From the NCBI RefSeq assembly GCF_002591895.1, contig NZ_NISX01000001.1:141431-205430 (forward strand): DNA of 64,000 nucleotides, in the 5' to 3' direction. This document shows positions 1 to 8,025 of this stretch, in pieces. The notes under the pieces are model-generated. The model was not told where the DNA came from and made no database searches. It saw nothing but the letters and a program-made list of their open reading frames with translations. The stretch comes from Lacimicrobium alkaliphilum. Its GTDB lineage: Bacteria > Pseudomonadota > Gammaproteobacteria > Enterobacterales > Alteromonadaceae. Made by a program: the position numbers and the translations under genes. Each line of letters opens with the position of its first letter. The stretch's first letter is position 1.

Positions 1-348
1 ATCGATAACAAAACCGGGGCGCCTTTCTTTGGTATCGAAGGGGCCCACCAGATGCACCTGCTTAATGTCGGACCAGGGGCGCATAACCGACTGGCCGTTC
101 TGCTCCATGGTGATGCCTATGTCATCTACCTTAAAGGTTGGCTGTTTATTTTCCTTTTTTAGGCGGAGCCACCAGTAAAAATTGATATATAAAAAACCAC
201 CCCCAACCAGTAATAGCCAGTCTAAGGGAGCGCCTCCTGTCACTCCTAGAGTCAATGCGATCAACGCCAAAATATTCAACCCCAGGCTTTTAAAGTAATG
301 CTCTTTAAAACCAAGCGGGCGATAGTGATATTGCTTTGAATTTTCCAT
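1..348 (-). CDS. Membrane protein with PH-like C-terminal part, truncated by window edge
   Basis: The first 116 codons of a gene that runs off the left edge; the C-terminus is missing. Translation from the ATG at 348 begins MENSKQYHYRPLGFKEH. It shows two adjacent hydrophobic segments (about residues 22-38 and 42-60) forming a hairpin, then a WWLRLKKE boundary and a polar, strand-like stretch (PTFKVDDIGITMEQNG, PWSDIKQVHLVG) of the kind seen in bacterial PH-domain membrane proteins. An AGGGGG ribosome site lies just upstream of the ATG. Function is unknown. The gene is short here only because of the window boundary; the PH-like reading is inference from pattern. Confidence 0.6.
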   Translation of the reverse strand, partial: MENSKQYHYRPLGFKEHYFKSLGLNILALIALTLGVTGGAPLDWLLLVGGGFLYINFYWWLRLKKENKQPTFKVDDIGITMEQNGQSVMRPWSDIKQVHLVGPFDTKERRPGFVID

Positions 349-488
349 ACATCCCCCTAACGACCCTGTTTCTGCTGCGTCCAGTTCTGTATCACTTATT
401 GTTGGCTGAGGCTGCTGATTAAGCTGTTGCAAGGATCTATCATCACTGGATCACGGGGCTTAAACTTGCACTCAGCACTCCTATCACC

Positions 489-1073
489 TCACCCATTATA
501 AATCTCCCCACCGCTTTGCAGATAATCCTGCAATACCTGTTTGCCTTGGTCGCGCAGTACCTGGCGTTTTACTTCGAGGCCGGCTTGTTGCAGGTAAGCA
601 TAGGATTGCTCGAAAACCGGGCCCTCGTCGAAGCCGATGGCGCGGGCATCTTCGCCGGTGGCAGCGCACACCAGGCGTTTAACACCGCTCCACAGGGTGG
701 CGCCCATGCACATGGCGCAGGGTTCGCAGGAGGTAAACAGCTCGCGCCTGGCGCCTTGTGCGCCGAGGGTGAAATTCTCAATTCGCTTCTGGCTGAGCAT
801 AATTGCGGTGACTTCACCGTGCAGGGTGGAATTATTCTGCGCCACCACCTGATTGACGCCCACACCTAAGAGCTTACCGCTGTCCATATCAAAGATAGCG
901 GAACCGAAGGGCCCGCCGGTGCTGCGTTTGACGTTTTCGTCGGCCAGTTTAATCGCAAGGGCCATTTTCTCTTCATCACTGGTATAGGATTTCTGCCAGT
1001 CGGCAATTTCGTGGATCCATTCAGGCAGGCTGATCTCTACCTGTAATTGCGGCGCTTGTTGTGATGCACACAT
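489..1073 (-). CDS. Zinc-dependent nucleoside/base deaminase (CDA fold)
   Basis: A 194-residue member of the cytidine/guanine deaminase superfamily, which removes an amino group hydrolytically from a nucleobase or nucleoside in the cytosol. The zinc site is visible: HGE at 85-87 (usually HAE; His binds zinc, Glu shuttles the proton) and PCAMC with Cys119 and Cys122. GGPFGSAI near residue 53 and TSCEPCAMCMGA fit the guanine deaminase/TadA-like branch rather than classical Cdd. The N-terminus is about 35 residues longer than in the shortest guanine deaminases. It stands alone, divergent from the PhnA gene. Substrate cannot be settled from sequence; guanine is plausible. HGE instead of HAE is a conservative but unusual variant. 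Confidence 0.8.
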   Translation of the reverse strand: MCASQQAPQLQVEISLPEWIHEIADWQKSYTSDEEKMALAIKLADENVKRSTGGPFGSAIFDMDSGKLLGVGVNQVVAQNNSTLHGEVTAIMLSQKRIENFTLGAQGARRELFTSCEPCAMCMGATLWSGVKRLVCAATGEDARAIGFDEGPVFEQSYAYLQQAGLEVKRQVLRDQGKQVLQDYLQSGGEIYNG

Positions 1074-1180
1074 ACTTAGTCCTTAGCATTGGGTATAGGG
1101 GGCTCAATAATGGCGATAGTACCTTAAGCAAACCCCTAATAGAAAAATTGTCGTTTAAGTGCTGCTTTTTCAAACGCATT

Positions 1181-1212
1181 TTGACCCTGTTAGCCGCATT
1201 TAACGCTATAAT
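1181..1212 (+). promoter_or_regulatory. Possible sigma-70 promoter of the phnA-like gene
   Basis: A perfect -10 hexamer TATAAT lies at 1207-1212, 30 bp before the ATG at 1243. TTGACC at 1181-1186 would be the -35, but the 20-bp spacer is longer than the usual 16-18, so the -35 assignment is doubtful. Confidence 0.4.
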
Positions 1213-1242
1213 GCGCGTTTTACACAAGAAGCGAAACCTACC

Positions 1243-1806
1243 ATGTCTTTACAACAGGCCCTGAGTGAACGGGCAGGGGATAGCTGCGAGTTATGCAACT
1301 CGCCGGATGGGGTGGCACCGGTTGCGGTGCCTCCTGCTGAACAGCCTGGTCTGGATAATCATGTGTTGTTGTGCTCCACCTGCCGTGAACAGTTTGAGGG
1401 TGAAACAGAGGTTGAGCCTAACCACTGGCGTTGTCTGAATGACAGCATGTGGTCACAGGTGCCAGCGGTACAGGTGGTTGCCTGGCGCATGCTTAAGCGT
1501 TTATCAACTGAGATCTGGGCGCAGGATCTGCTGGATATGCTGTATCTGGAGCCGGATACGCTGGCCTGGGCTCAGGCCGGTGATGAGTCCGAGCGAGAGC
1601 CAACACTGGATAGTAATGGAGCGGTCTTAAGTACGGGTGACAATGTTACTCTGATCAAGGACCTGGATGTGAAAGGTGCCGGTTTTACCGCCAAACGTGG
1701 CACCGCGGTACGCGGCATCAGCCTGACCGATAACCCTAAGCACGTTGAGGGCAAGGTCAATGGCGTGCGCATCGTACTGATAGCGGACTATCTGAAAAAG
1801 TCCTGA
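1243..1806 (+). CDS. phnA: PhnA/YjdM family zinc-ribbon protein
   Basis: 187 residues. The N-terminus has a zinc ribbon (Cys15, Cys18, Cys44, Cys47) and the C-terminal third (GDNVTLIKDLDVKGAG ... KRGTAVRGISL) is the compact SH3-like barrel that defines PhnA/YjdM. The middle (about 55-115) is an extra segment that the shortest family members lack. Despite the name, E. coli PhnA/YjdM is not part of the C-P lyase machinery and its biochemical role is unsettled; a phosphonoacetate hydrolase activity reported for another protein called PhnA should not be transferred here. The gene stands alone, divergent from the deaminase and convergent with the patatin gene. Confidence 0.85.
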   Translation: MSLQQALSERAGDSCELCNSPDGVAPVAVPPAEQPGLDNHVLLCSTCREQFEGETEVEPNHWRCLNDSMWSQVPAVQVVAWRMLKRLSTEIWAQDLLDMLYLEPDTLAWAQAGDESEREPTLDSNGAVLSTGDNVTLIKDLDVKGAGFTAKRGTAVRGISLTDNPKHVEGKVNGVRIVLIADYLKKS

Positions 1807-1845
1807 TGTGGATGGATAAGCCCATATGATCACACCAGGAAATTT

Positions 1846-2874
1846 TTAAATACGGTTTACCGGCTGGTTGGCCGGATCTTCAAACCATTGTAAATACTTT
1901 TCTGTGCCTTTAATGCCTTGTTCGAGCAGGGCATCTTTCCTTTCATCGGATAATTCAAAATCCGTGGTTTTCACATCCAGGGTGTTGATATACACGGTGC
2001 GTTGCCAGTCGTCACCGTGCAGGTGTTGATTTTCCTGTACCAGCAGCATGGCTGAAAGCAGCGCCTTGGCATAGTCAGTAAAGTTTTTTATGGGTTTACT
2101 TTGTGGGGTTTCATTATAGCGATACAGGGCGATTTCTTCGGCCGTATCCAGCCTTAAACCCAGGGTCTGACGGTTGTAAACATAAGGGCTGCGACCAGGC
2201 TGGTGGAGCAGAAAGCGGGCGTTTTCCTGATTGTAATACTCTGTCTGGCGGATCGCCTGTGGCTCCTGCGCATCAATGTATTTTTCGCGGTCGAACAACT
2301 TGATGGGGTAGTTACGCATAACCCCGCCATCCACATACACATCCTCAAACTGGCCCAGCCGTATGGCGGCAAAGAACAGGGGTATCGACATGCTGATACG
2401 AATCGCCTGCACCAGCGGCATATCGGCATGGCGTTCAAAGGAAAACACTTCGCCATAACCGGTGGAGAGGTTAGTGCCTGTCACATAGAGATCACACAGA
2501 CCGGCGTTCTTAAGATCCCGGAAGGTGGCGGATTCGCTGCCCAGCTTTTCTTCTACCAAAGAGGCCAGCCACTTGGAAAAATAATCGCCCTTGTGCCAGC
2601 CGAAATCTTTGGCGAGCCGGCGAATATCACGAATGACGCCAAAAGAGTCATCCATAAAGGCGGCGAAGTCGGTGGAGCGCAGAATGTGTAACTGGCGGGG
2701 AATATCAAAGCCCAGCGCAAAAATCAGCGCATTGATGGCACCTGCACTGGTCCCACCCACACGACGGACAGTCTTTAATTGCTGTCGCTGCTCAAGGGCC
2801 TGCATGGCCCCGACATAGGCGATACCTTTGACACCGCCACCTTCAAACACGAGATTGCGAAACTGGGCTGGCAT
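1846..2874 (-). CDS. Patatin-like phospholipase
   Basis: 342 residues with the full patatin catalytic set: oxyanion loop EGGGVKG at 11-17, nucleophile elbow GGTSAGA with Ser43, and the DGG motif with Asp182 that completes the Ser-Asp dyad. Patatins hydrolyse acyl esters of phospholipids or other lipids. No signal peptide is seen, so the protein is probably cytosolic or loosely membrane-associated. The C-terminal part (200-342) is polar and not assigned. It is the first of two unrelated-looking patatins in this window (see 50044). It follows ushA on the same strand, but a 100-bp gap with a stem-loop suggests a separate transcript. Physiological substrate unknown. Confidence 0.88.
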   Translation of the reverse strand: MPAQFRNLVFEGGGVKGIAYVGAMQALEQRQQLKTVRRVGGTSAGAINALIFALGFDIPRQLHILRSTDFAAFMDDSFGVIRDIRRLAKDFGWHKGDYFSKWLASLVEEKLGSESATFRDLKNAGLCDLYVTGTNLSTGYGEVFSFERHADMPLVQAIRISMSIPLFFAAIRLGQFEDVYVDGGVMRNYPIKLFDREKYIDAQEPQAIRQTEYYNQENARFLLHQPGRSPYVYNRQTLGLRLDTAEEIALYRYNETPQSKPIKNFTDYAKALLSAMLLVQENQHLHGDDWQRTVYINTLDVKTTDFELSDERKDALLEQGIKGTEKYLQWFEDPANQPVNRI

Positions 2875-2941
2875 AGCGAATTCCTTGCTGGTTTGCGGAC
2901 AGATAATTTGTTTATAACGCTAGACCAGGTTGTTAAGAATC

Positions 2942-2981
2942 ACCAGCAGGAAGCTGCTAAAAACGGATTTTTCCTGCTGGT
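2942..2981 (-). other. Stem-loop immediately after ushA stop codon
   Basis: An 11-bp perfect inverted repeat (ACCAGCAGGAA / TTCCTGCTGGT, 2942-2952 and 2971-2981) abuts the ushA stop. Its loop is 18 nt and no T-tract follows on the minus strand, so it is not a canonical intrinsic terminator. It may protect the 3' end or assist Rho-dependent termination. Confidence 0.45.
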
Positions 2982-4613
2982 CTAATTCACCACCTCGATT
3001 TTACCTGCTGGCGCAAAGTCTGCGGCATTGATCGGGCTGTGCTGCTCCAGATATGCCCTTAGCACATCGGCATCCACAAAGCCGGTGTCTACATAGCCTG
3101 GGTGATCAAGGAGTCTGGGGTAGCCATCACCGCCGGAGGCATAAAAACCCGCCAATGAAAAACGATACTGGCGATCGGGTTGCAGCGGCTCACCGCCAAT
3201 TCTGACAGCCTCTACCTTGCCATTCTTCAGACGCAGGGAAAGATTATAAAACTGGGCGTAGGCACCTGAATCCGTTGGCTTGGTGGCAACATGACCAAGA
3301 TAGTCGAGCACCTCATCACCGCGCATCTGCACATAACCTAAGGTATTGCCAAAGGGTTGTACCCGCAGCACATCTTTATAGGTGATCTCGCCTGCTTCAA
3401 TCGAGTCACGAATACCCCCTCCACTGATCAGACCGAAATCGGCATTGGCCCGATGCATCTGCGCCGCGGCAATCAGGCGGCCAAGGTTGGTTTGTCTGAA
3501 CCTGACCTGGTTGCGATCTCCTTCCAGTCGGCCGTTCAGATCGGCAATTTTTATCCCGAGTTTTTTCTCGCCCACCTGCTGAAAGGGGCGCAGCAGAGAG
3601 AGCATTTGCTGATCTTCCTGCAGTCTGGGCATCGCCGCGGGCTGGTTTCTCAGATTAACGGGTATCAGCTGATATTGCTGCAACTCCAGCTCGCCATTCT
3701 GGTAGGTAAAATCTGCCCTGCCCACGTATTTTCCCCACTCATGGGCCTGCATAATCCATGTGCCATTCTGAAAATCCGGTTGGCAGGGAAGACCAGGTAC
3801 ATAGTCGTTACGGTTTTGGTTTTCTTCCTCCATACACACCGGTTCCTGGGAATGACCACCGATAATCATATCCAGACTGCCGGGCTGCTGAGCGCGGGCC
3901 AGGGTCACGTCACCGGGGGTATTGATGCCGGACTTAGCGTTGTCATAGTGGCCCATATGGGTTACTGCAATGACCATATCGGGCTTTTCGGTTTGCTCAA
4001 TTTCGGCGATCAGGTTGCGGGCTTCTGCGGCTGCATTACGAAATTCCAGCTTACCTATGTATTCCGGGTTACCGATTTTGGCCGTATCTTCTGTGGTCAG
4101 GCCAATAACGGCGATGCGCAGGCCCTGGGTTTCAAACATCTGATAAGGCTGATAGCGGCGCTTGCCTGTCTGTTTGTCATAAATATTGGCAGAGAGCAGG
4201 GGAAATCCCGCCCATTGGTGCTGTTTATCGAGTACCGTAAGAGGGTTGTCAAACTCGTGGTTGCCCAGCGCCATGGCATCGTAGCCAAGCAGCTTCATGC
4301 CCTTAAAATCCGGCTCTGCCTGTTGCAGGTCTGACTCCGGTACACCGGTGTTGATGTCGCCGCCGGAAAGTAGCAGCAAAATACCATTTTCTGCTGCCAC
4401 CTCCTTGCGGATATGGTCAATCAGTGTTTTTCGGGCTGACATGCCGTACTCGGCGGCTTCATTGCGCCAGAAACGACCATGGTGATCATTGGTGTGCAGT
4501 ATGGTGACAGATTGCGGCTGTACTTGTGATTGAGGCTCAACGGCGCAGCCTGCGAGCAGAATGATCAGCAGGCTCGTAACAGAAGCCCTGAAATAAGGGC
4601 GAAAATCAAACAT
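2982..4613 (-). CDS. ushA: 5'-nucleotidase / UDP-sugar hydrolase, lipoprotein form
   Basis: 543 residues, strongly UshA-like throughout. The N-terminal metallophosphatase domain carries ILHTNDHHGRFW (Asp43, His45), GGDINTGVPES, ALGNHEFDNP, THMGHYDN and GGHSQEPVC; the C-terminal nucleotidase domain carries SGGGIRDSIEAG and ASGGDGYPRL. Such enzymes hydrolyse extracellular 5'-nucleotides and UDP-sugars so that nucleosides and phosphate can be salvaged. Unlike periplasmic E. coli UshA it has a lipoprotein signal ending LLAGC (Cys23) with Ala at +2, which predicts outer-membrane anchoring, as known for Vibrio NutA. It is monocistronic. Family assignment is firm; anchoring is inferred from the lipobox. 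Confidence 0.93.
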   Translation of the reverse strand: MFDFRPYFRASVTSLLIILLAGCAVEPQSQVQPQSVTILHTNDHHGRFWRNEAAEYGMSARKTLIDHIRKEVAAENGILLLLSGGDINTGVPESDLQQAEPDFKGMKLLGYDAMALGNHEFDNPLTVLDKQHQWAGFPLLSANIYDKQTGKRRYQPYQMFETQGLRIAVIGLTTEDTAKIGNPEYIGKLEFRNAAAEARNLIAEIEQTEKPDMVIAVTHMGHYDNAKSGINTPGDVTLARAQQPGSLDMIIGGHSQEPVCMEEENQNRNDYVPGLPCQPDFQNGTWIMQAHEWGKYVGRADFTYQNGELELQQYQLIPVNLRNQPAAMPRLQEDQQMLSLLRPFQQVGEKKLGIKIADLNGRLEGDRNQVRFRQTNLGRLIAAAQMHRANADFGLISGGGIRDSIEAGEITYKDVLRVQPFGNTLGYVQMRGDEVLDYLGHVATKPTDSGAYAQFYNLSLRLKNGKVEAVRIGGEPLQPDRQYRFSLAGFYASGGDGYPRLLDHPGYVDTGFVDADVLRAYLEQHSPINAADFAPAGKIEVVN

Positions 4614-4865
4614 ATAGACAGTACCCGTTGTCAGATTTAGTCTGACATTCTAACTCAGGGCTTTTAACAAAATCCTGTCTTTTTTGTTCCGGGAGTGTCG
4701 TAGCAGCAGGCATGAGCGTGTCGCTGGTAATCACAACGGTATAAACTCTGCAATTTTCCCGCGCCTTAGGGTCTACAATTTGTCTGAGGTTGTACTGTTT
4801 GCAAAGGTTACGCCGATTGTCTGATCACAGTGACGCGCAATAACATCAACTCTGAGGAGTTTTCT

Positions 4866-5885
4866 ATGCAGCATCTGGTATTTGGGGCCGGCCTTATTGG
4901 CGGTTACCTTGGCGCAGCAATAGCCGCGAATGGGCAAAAGGTCTGTTTAATAGGCCGTGCCTCGGTACTGGATAAATGGCAACAGGGTATCCGGCTGACC
5001 GATTATCAGGGTAACCAGTCGGGGCCGGTGACACCGGAACTGCTGAGCAAAGAACGACTTAATGAAGCACCGAAGGGCGATATCCTGTGGCTGACTGTAA
5101 AGTGCATTGCCATCGAGCAGGCGATCAGGGATATGGCACCATTAATTAAGGCTGATACGCGGATTTTCTGTTGCCAGAATGGCCTGGGGGCGGAGTCCCT
5201 GGTGCAGCAAGCCTATCCCGATAATCCTGTGCACCGGGCCGTCGTCGGCTTTAATGTGACAGAAGAAACGGATGCCACCCTACATTGTGGTTCCGAGGGC
5301 TGCCTGACCCTGGAGCGCCTGCATGCCGATGATCCTGTTCCCACTTTGGTTAACACCCTGAGCTCGCCGCTGTTGAGGATGGAATACAGCAGTGCCATGA
5401 CCGAACTGCAATGGGCAAAACTGCAACTTAACCTGGGTAATGCGGTCAACGCGCTTGCGGATATTCCGGTAAAATCCATGCTCAGGCAACGAGCATACCG
5501 AAAGGTGCTGGCCTTATTGATGGATGAGTTGCTGGGAGTGGCGAAGGCCAAAGGGTTGCGTTTACCAAAACTGACCGCCCTGCCAGCCGCCTGGATCCCT
5601 TGGGTGTTACGTTTGCCGGACTGGCTTTTTGAGCGTCTGGCCAATACTATGCTGGCAATTGATCCCAAAGTGCGCACTTCCATGTGGTGGGATTTGCACC
5701 TTAAACGAAAAACCGAAATCGCCTTTTTAAATGGCGCAGTGGTCGAAGAGGCGCTCAGTCTGGGCCTGGGCTGTGCCGCCAATCAGGTGATACACCAGCT
5801 TATCCGCGAAGTGGAGCAGGGGATCCGGCAACCGGGTATGCAGGCCGGTGAATTGCTCAGACGGGTTACAACAGGGCCATTGTGA
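4866..5885 (+). CDS. panE: 2-dehydropantoate 2-reductase family oxidoreductase (PanE/ApbA)
   Basis: 339 residues from the ATG at 4866, chosen because GAGGAG lies 9 bp upstream and the Rossmann motif FGAGLIGGYLG then begins at residue 6; an upstream in-frame ATG at 4830 would add 12 unconserved residues. PanE reduces ketopantoate to pantoate with NADPH in coenzyme A synthesis. The NADPH-binding GxGxxG, the WLTVK stretch and the catalytic-Lys region WAKLQLNLGNAVNAL are visible, followed by the all-alpha C-terminal domain. Many genomes carry ApbA paralogues with other substrates, so the biosynthetic role is likely but not certain. A TTG-initiated membrane protein gene follows 21 bp downstream, probably co-transcribed. 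Confidence 0.78.
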   Translation: MQHLVFGAGLIGGYLGAAIAANGQKVCLIGRASVLDKWQQGIRLTDYQGNQSGPVTPELLSKERLNEAPKGDILWLTVKCIAIEQAIRDMAPLIKADTRIFCCQNGLGAESLVQQAYPDNPVHRAVVGFNVTEETDATLHCGSEGCLTLERLHADDPVPTLVNTLSSPLLRMEYSSAMTELQWAKLQLNLGNAVNALADIPVKSMLRQRAYRKVLALLMDELLGVAKAKGLRLPKLTALPAAWIPWVLRLPDWLFERLANTMLAIDPKVRTSMWWDLHLKRKTEIAFLNGAVVEEALSLGLGCAANQVIHQLIREVEQGIRQPGMQAGELLRRVTTGPL

Positions 5886-5906
5886 AAATTACAGCGGGAA
5901 ATTTAC

Positions 5907-6506
5907 TTGAAAGCAGCATCCAAGTTAAGCGGTAAACGAGCGGCAGATTACTGGGTCGATAAATTACGTCAAAGCCCTTATGCCCTGGTAATATTATTTT
6001 TTCTCTCCGCCTTTGAAGCGACCCTTATTCCCATTCCACTGGAACTGATCCTGATCCCCTATATGTTGCTTGAGCGTCAGCGTATCTGGCTGATCAGCAC
6101 AGTGGCGCTGCTTGGCTGTCTGACTGGCGCCATGGCAGGTTATTGGGTTGGTGTCAGTCTGTTTGATTCCATCGGCCAGTGGCTGATTGGCATCACCGGA
6201 GGGGCTGAGGCGTTCGAACAGTATATGAACAGCCTGGATGAAGAGGGGTTTATTGCCATCTTTATGGTGGGCATTACACCGGTGCCTTTTCAGTTTGCCA
6301 TGCTCGGCGCTGGCGCTACCGGATATCCGCTGTTGTTGTTTATGCTGGCATCCGGTTTATCCAGAGGGATACGTTACTATGGCCTGGCGGCGCTGGTATT
6401 GCTGTTTGGGGATACCGCCGCAGAGCTCTGGAAAAAACATGCCAGAGCTGTGGGGGTCTCAGTACTATTGATATTTGTGGTGGGCTTTTTAGTGTATTTT
6501 CTGTAA
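5907..6506 (+). CDS. YqaA/DedA-like SNARE-associated membrane protein
   Basis: 199 residues starting at a TTG (no in-frame ATG or GTG precedes the first membrane segment). The protein has about five hydrophobic segments and the small DedA/VTT-type features: FEATLIPIPLELILIPYM near the N-terminus and a central ITPVPFQFAMLGAGATGYP resembling the re-entrant F/Y-x-R-(F/P)-hP loop of the family, with a conserved SGLSRGIRYY Arg segment after it. DedA/VTT proteins are linked to lipid scrambling and envelope homeostasis; YqaA relatives are uncharacterised. It is 21 bp after the panE-like gene. Subfamily assignment is moderately sure. Confidence 0.75.
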   Translation: MKAASKLSGKRAADYWVDKLRQSPYALVILFFLSAFEATLIPIPLELILIPYMLLERQRIWLISTVALLGCLTGAMAGYWVGVSLFDSIGQWLIGITGGAEAFEQYMNSLDEEGFIAIFMVGITPVPFQFAMLGAGATGYPLLLFMLASGLSRGIRYYGLAALVLLFGDTAAELWKKHARAVGVSVLLIFVVGFLVYFL

Positions 6507-6534
6507 CGGATCTGTAGCTGTTATCCGATAGCCG

Positions 6535-7914
6535 TTATCCGATTTCTTCCTCATCGTCATCAGGATCCGGTGCCGCAGGCGGCCGTGGTTTCTTGCGTGC
6601 CAGGACCCGATCGCCTACCTCTTCACCGGCCATGGTATTAACCCGTTTGGTTTTTGGCTTAACGGCCCGTTGCTCTGCAGGGGAGTTGTCTGCCTGGTTT
6701 GTTTCGCCAACCTTGTTGGCTGGCTTTTTACGAAAGCCTTTAAATTTACCTTCCAGACCCTCTAAAATGGTAAACTCGATATCCTGTTCCAGTAGTGCTT
6801 TGATGGCCACAAAGCTTTGCCAGTCTTTCGGCCCCACCAGTGAGATAGCATAACCCTGATTACCGGCCCGGCCGGTGCGACCGATCCGGTGCACATACTC
6901 TTCGGCCTGTTTGGGCAGATCAAAGTTGATCACCAGTGATACCTTGAGCAGATCCAACCCCCTGGAGGCCACATCTGTAGTGACCAGAATCTGGTGCTGG
7001 CCGCGACCAAAGGCATTCATAATATTACTGCGCTGAGACTGGTTTAAATCCCCTGACAGCGCCACGCTGCTGAGCCCCCATTCACTGACCAGCCGGGCCA
7101 GACGCTCGGTATCCTCGCGGGTGGCGGTAAACAGAATTACCTGCTGATAGTCTTTTTGCTCAAGAAGGTTTTTTAGCAACGCTTCTTTGTGTTCAATATG
7201 ATCGGCAAGCACAAAACGCTGAGCGATATCCAGATGTTGTTCGCCGGCGCTACCGATACTGATGCGTTTGGGATCCTTAAGCAGGGTCGAGGTCAGGTAA
7301 TGCAGTTCGGCATTGTCTAATGTTGCGGAGAACATCATGCTCTGGCGTTTACGGTGATTGGCTGCCGCGTCAATCTGTTTGAGTTGTGCAGCGAAGCCCA
7401 GATCCAGCATGCGATCCGCTTCATCGAGAATGAGCATCTCCAGTCCTTCAAGAAACAGAGACTTGTCGGTGAGGTGATCGGCAATTCTGCCAGCGGTGCC
7501 TACTACAAACTGGGGGTAGCGGCGAAGTGCTTTGACCTGATCATTGAAATTTTCACCACCGAGGACGAGTACCGCTTTATTTGGCGTCCCCTCTATTAAA
7601 ATACGTAGTTGCAAATATACCTGTTTGGCAAGCTCCCGGGTTGGAGCAAGAATAAGCACCCGGGGATCTTTCTTACTCAATGCTTTGGTTTTCAATACCC
7701 GGTTAATGGCGGGAATAAGATACGCCAGGGTTTTCCCCGAACCGGTTTTAGACGAGGCAATAAGATCCTTTTCCAGTAATGCATGGGGCAGGGCCTGAGC
7801 CTGAATGTCTGTGGCCTGACTAAAGCCTTTCTGTTCGAGTTTGTGCAGCAAACGCTGGTCAATGGGAAGATCGGTAAACAGCAAAACAAAATCCGCAACA
7901 ATAATTTGTCGCAA
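6535..7914 (-). CDS. DEAD-box ATP-dependent RNA helicase
   Basis: 459 residues. All helicase motifs are present: Q motif (GFSQATDIQ), motif I ASSKTGSGKT at 53-62, PTRELA, LDEAD, SAT, and HRIGRTGRAG in the C-terminal RecA domain, then a basic tail (KFKGFRKKP, KPKTKR) ending in an acidic run. This organisation fits bacterial RNA remodelling helicases of the SrmB/RhlE kind used in ribosome assembly or cold adaptation; which one is not resolved. The frame opens at a TTG (7914), and a second TTG at 7884 (before LFTDLPID, where relatives usually begin) is equally possible; neither has a strong ribosome site. It is divergent from the amidohydrolase gene. Confidence 0.85.
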   Translation of the reverse strand: MRQIIVADFVLLFTDLPIDQRLLHKLEQKGFSQATDIQAQALPHALLEKDLIASSKTGSGKTLAYLIPAINRVLKTKALSKKDPRVLILAPTRELAKQVYLQLRILIEGTPNKAVLVLGGENFNDQVKALRRYPQFVVGTAGRIADHLTDKSLFLEGLEMLILDEADRMLDLGFAAQLKQIDAAANHRKRQSMMFSATLDNAELHYLTSTLLKDPKRISIGSAGEQHLDIAQRFVLADHIEHKEALLKNLLEQKDYQQVILFTATREDTERLARLVSEWGLSSVALSGDLNQSQRSNIMNAFGRGQHQILVTTDVASRGLDLLKVSLVINFDLPKQAEEYVHRIGRTGRAGNQGYAISLVGPKDWQSFVAIKALLEQDIEFTILEGLEGKFKGFRKKPANKVGETNQADNSPAEQRAVKPKTKRVNTMAGEEVGDRVLARKKPRPPAAPDPDDDEEEIG

Positions 7915-8025
7915 GTATACGCTGTTGGTGCTAATCCGGCTAGCAATGGGCGACCAGCGCAGATAATCTTAGTGGTCATTTATTTTAATCATGTTCTCAC
8001 AGAATATGATGCCCGGAGTAAGAAA

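Noticed and set aside
3357-4334. Long plus-strand open frame of 325 codons
   Set aside because: It is antisense to ushA, whose motifs are unmistakable; the translation has no recognisable domain and no ribosome site.
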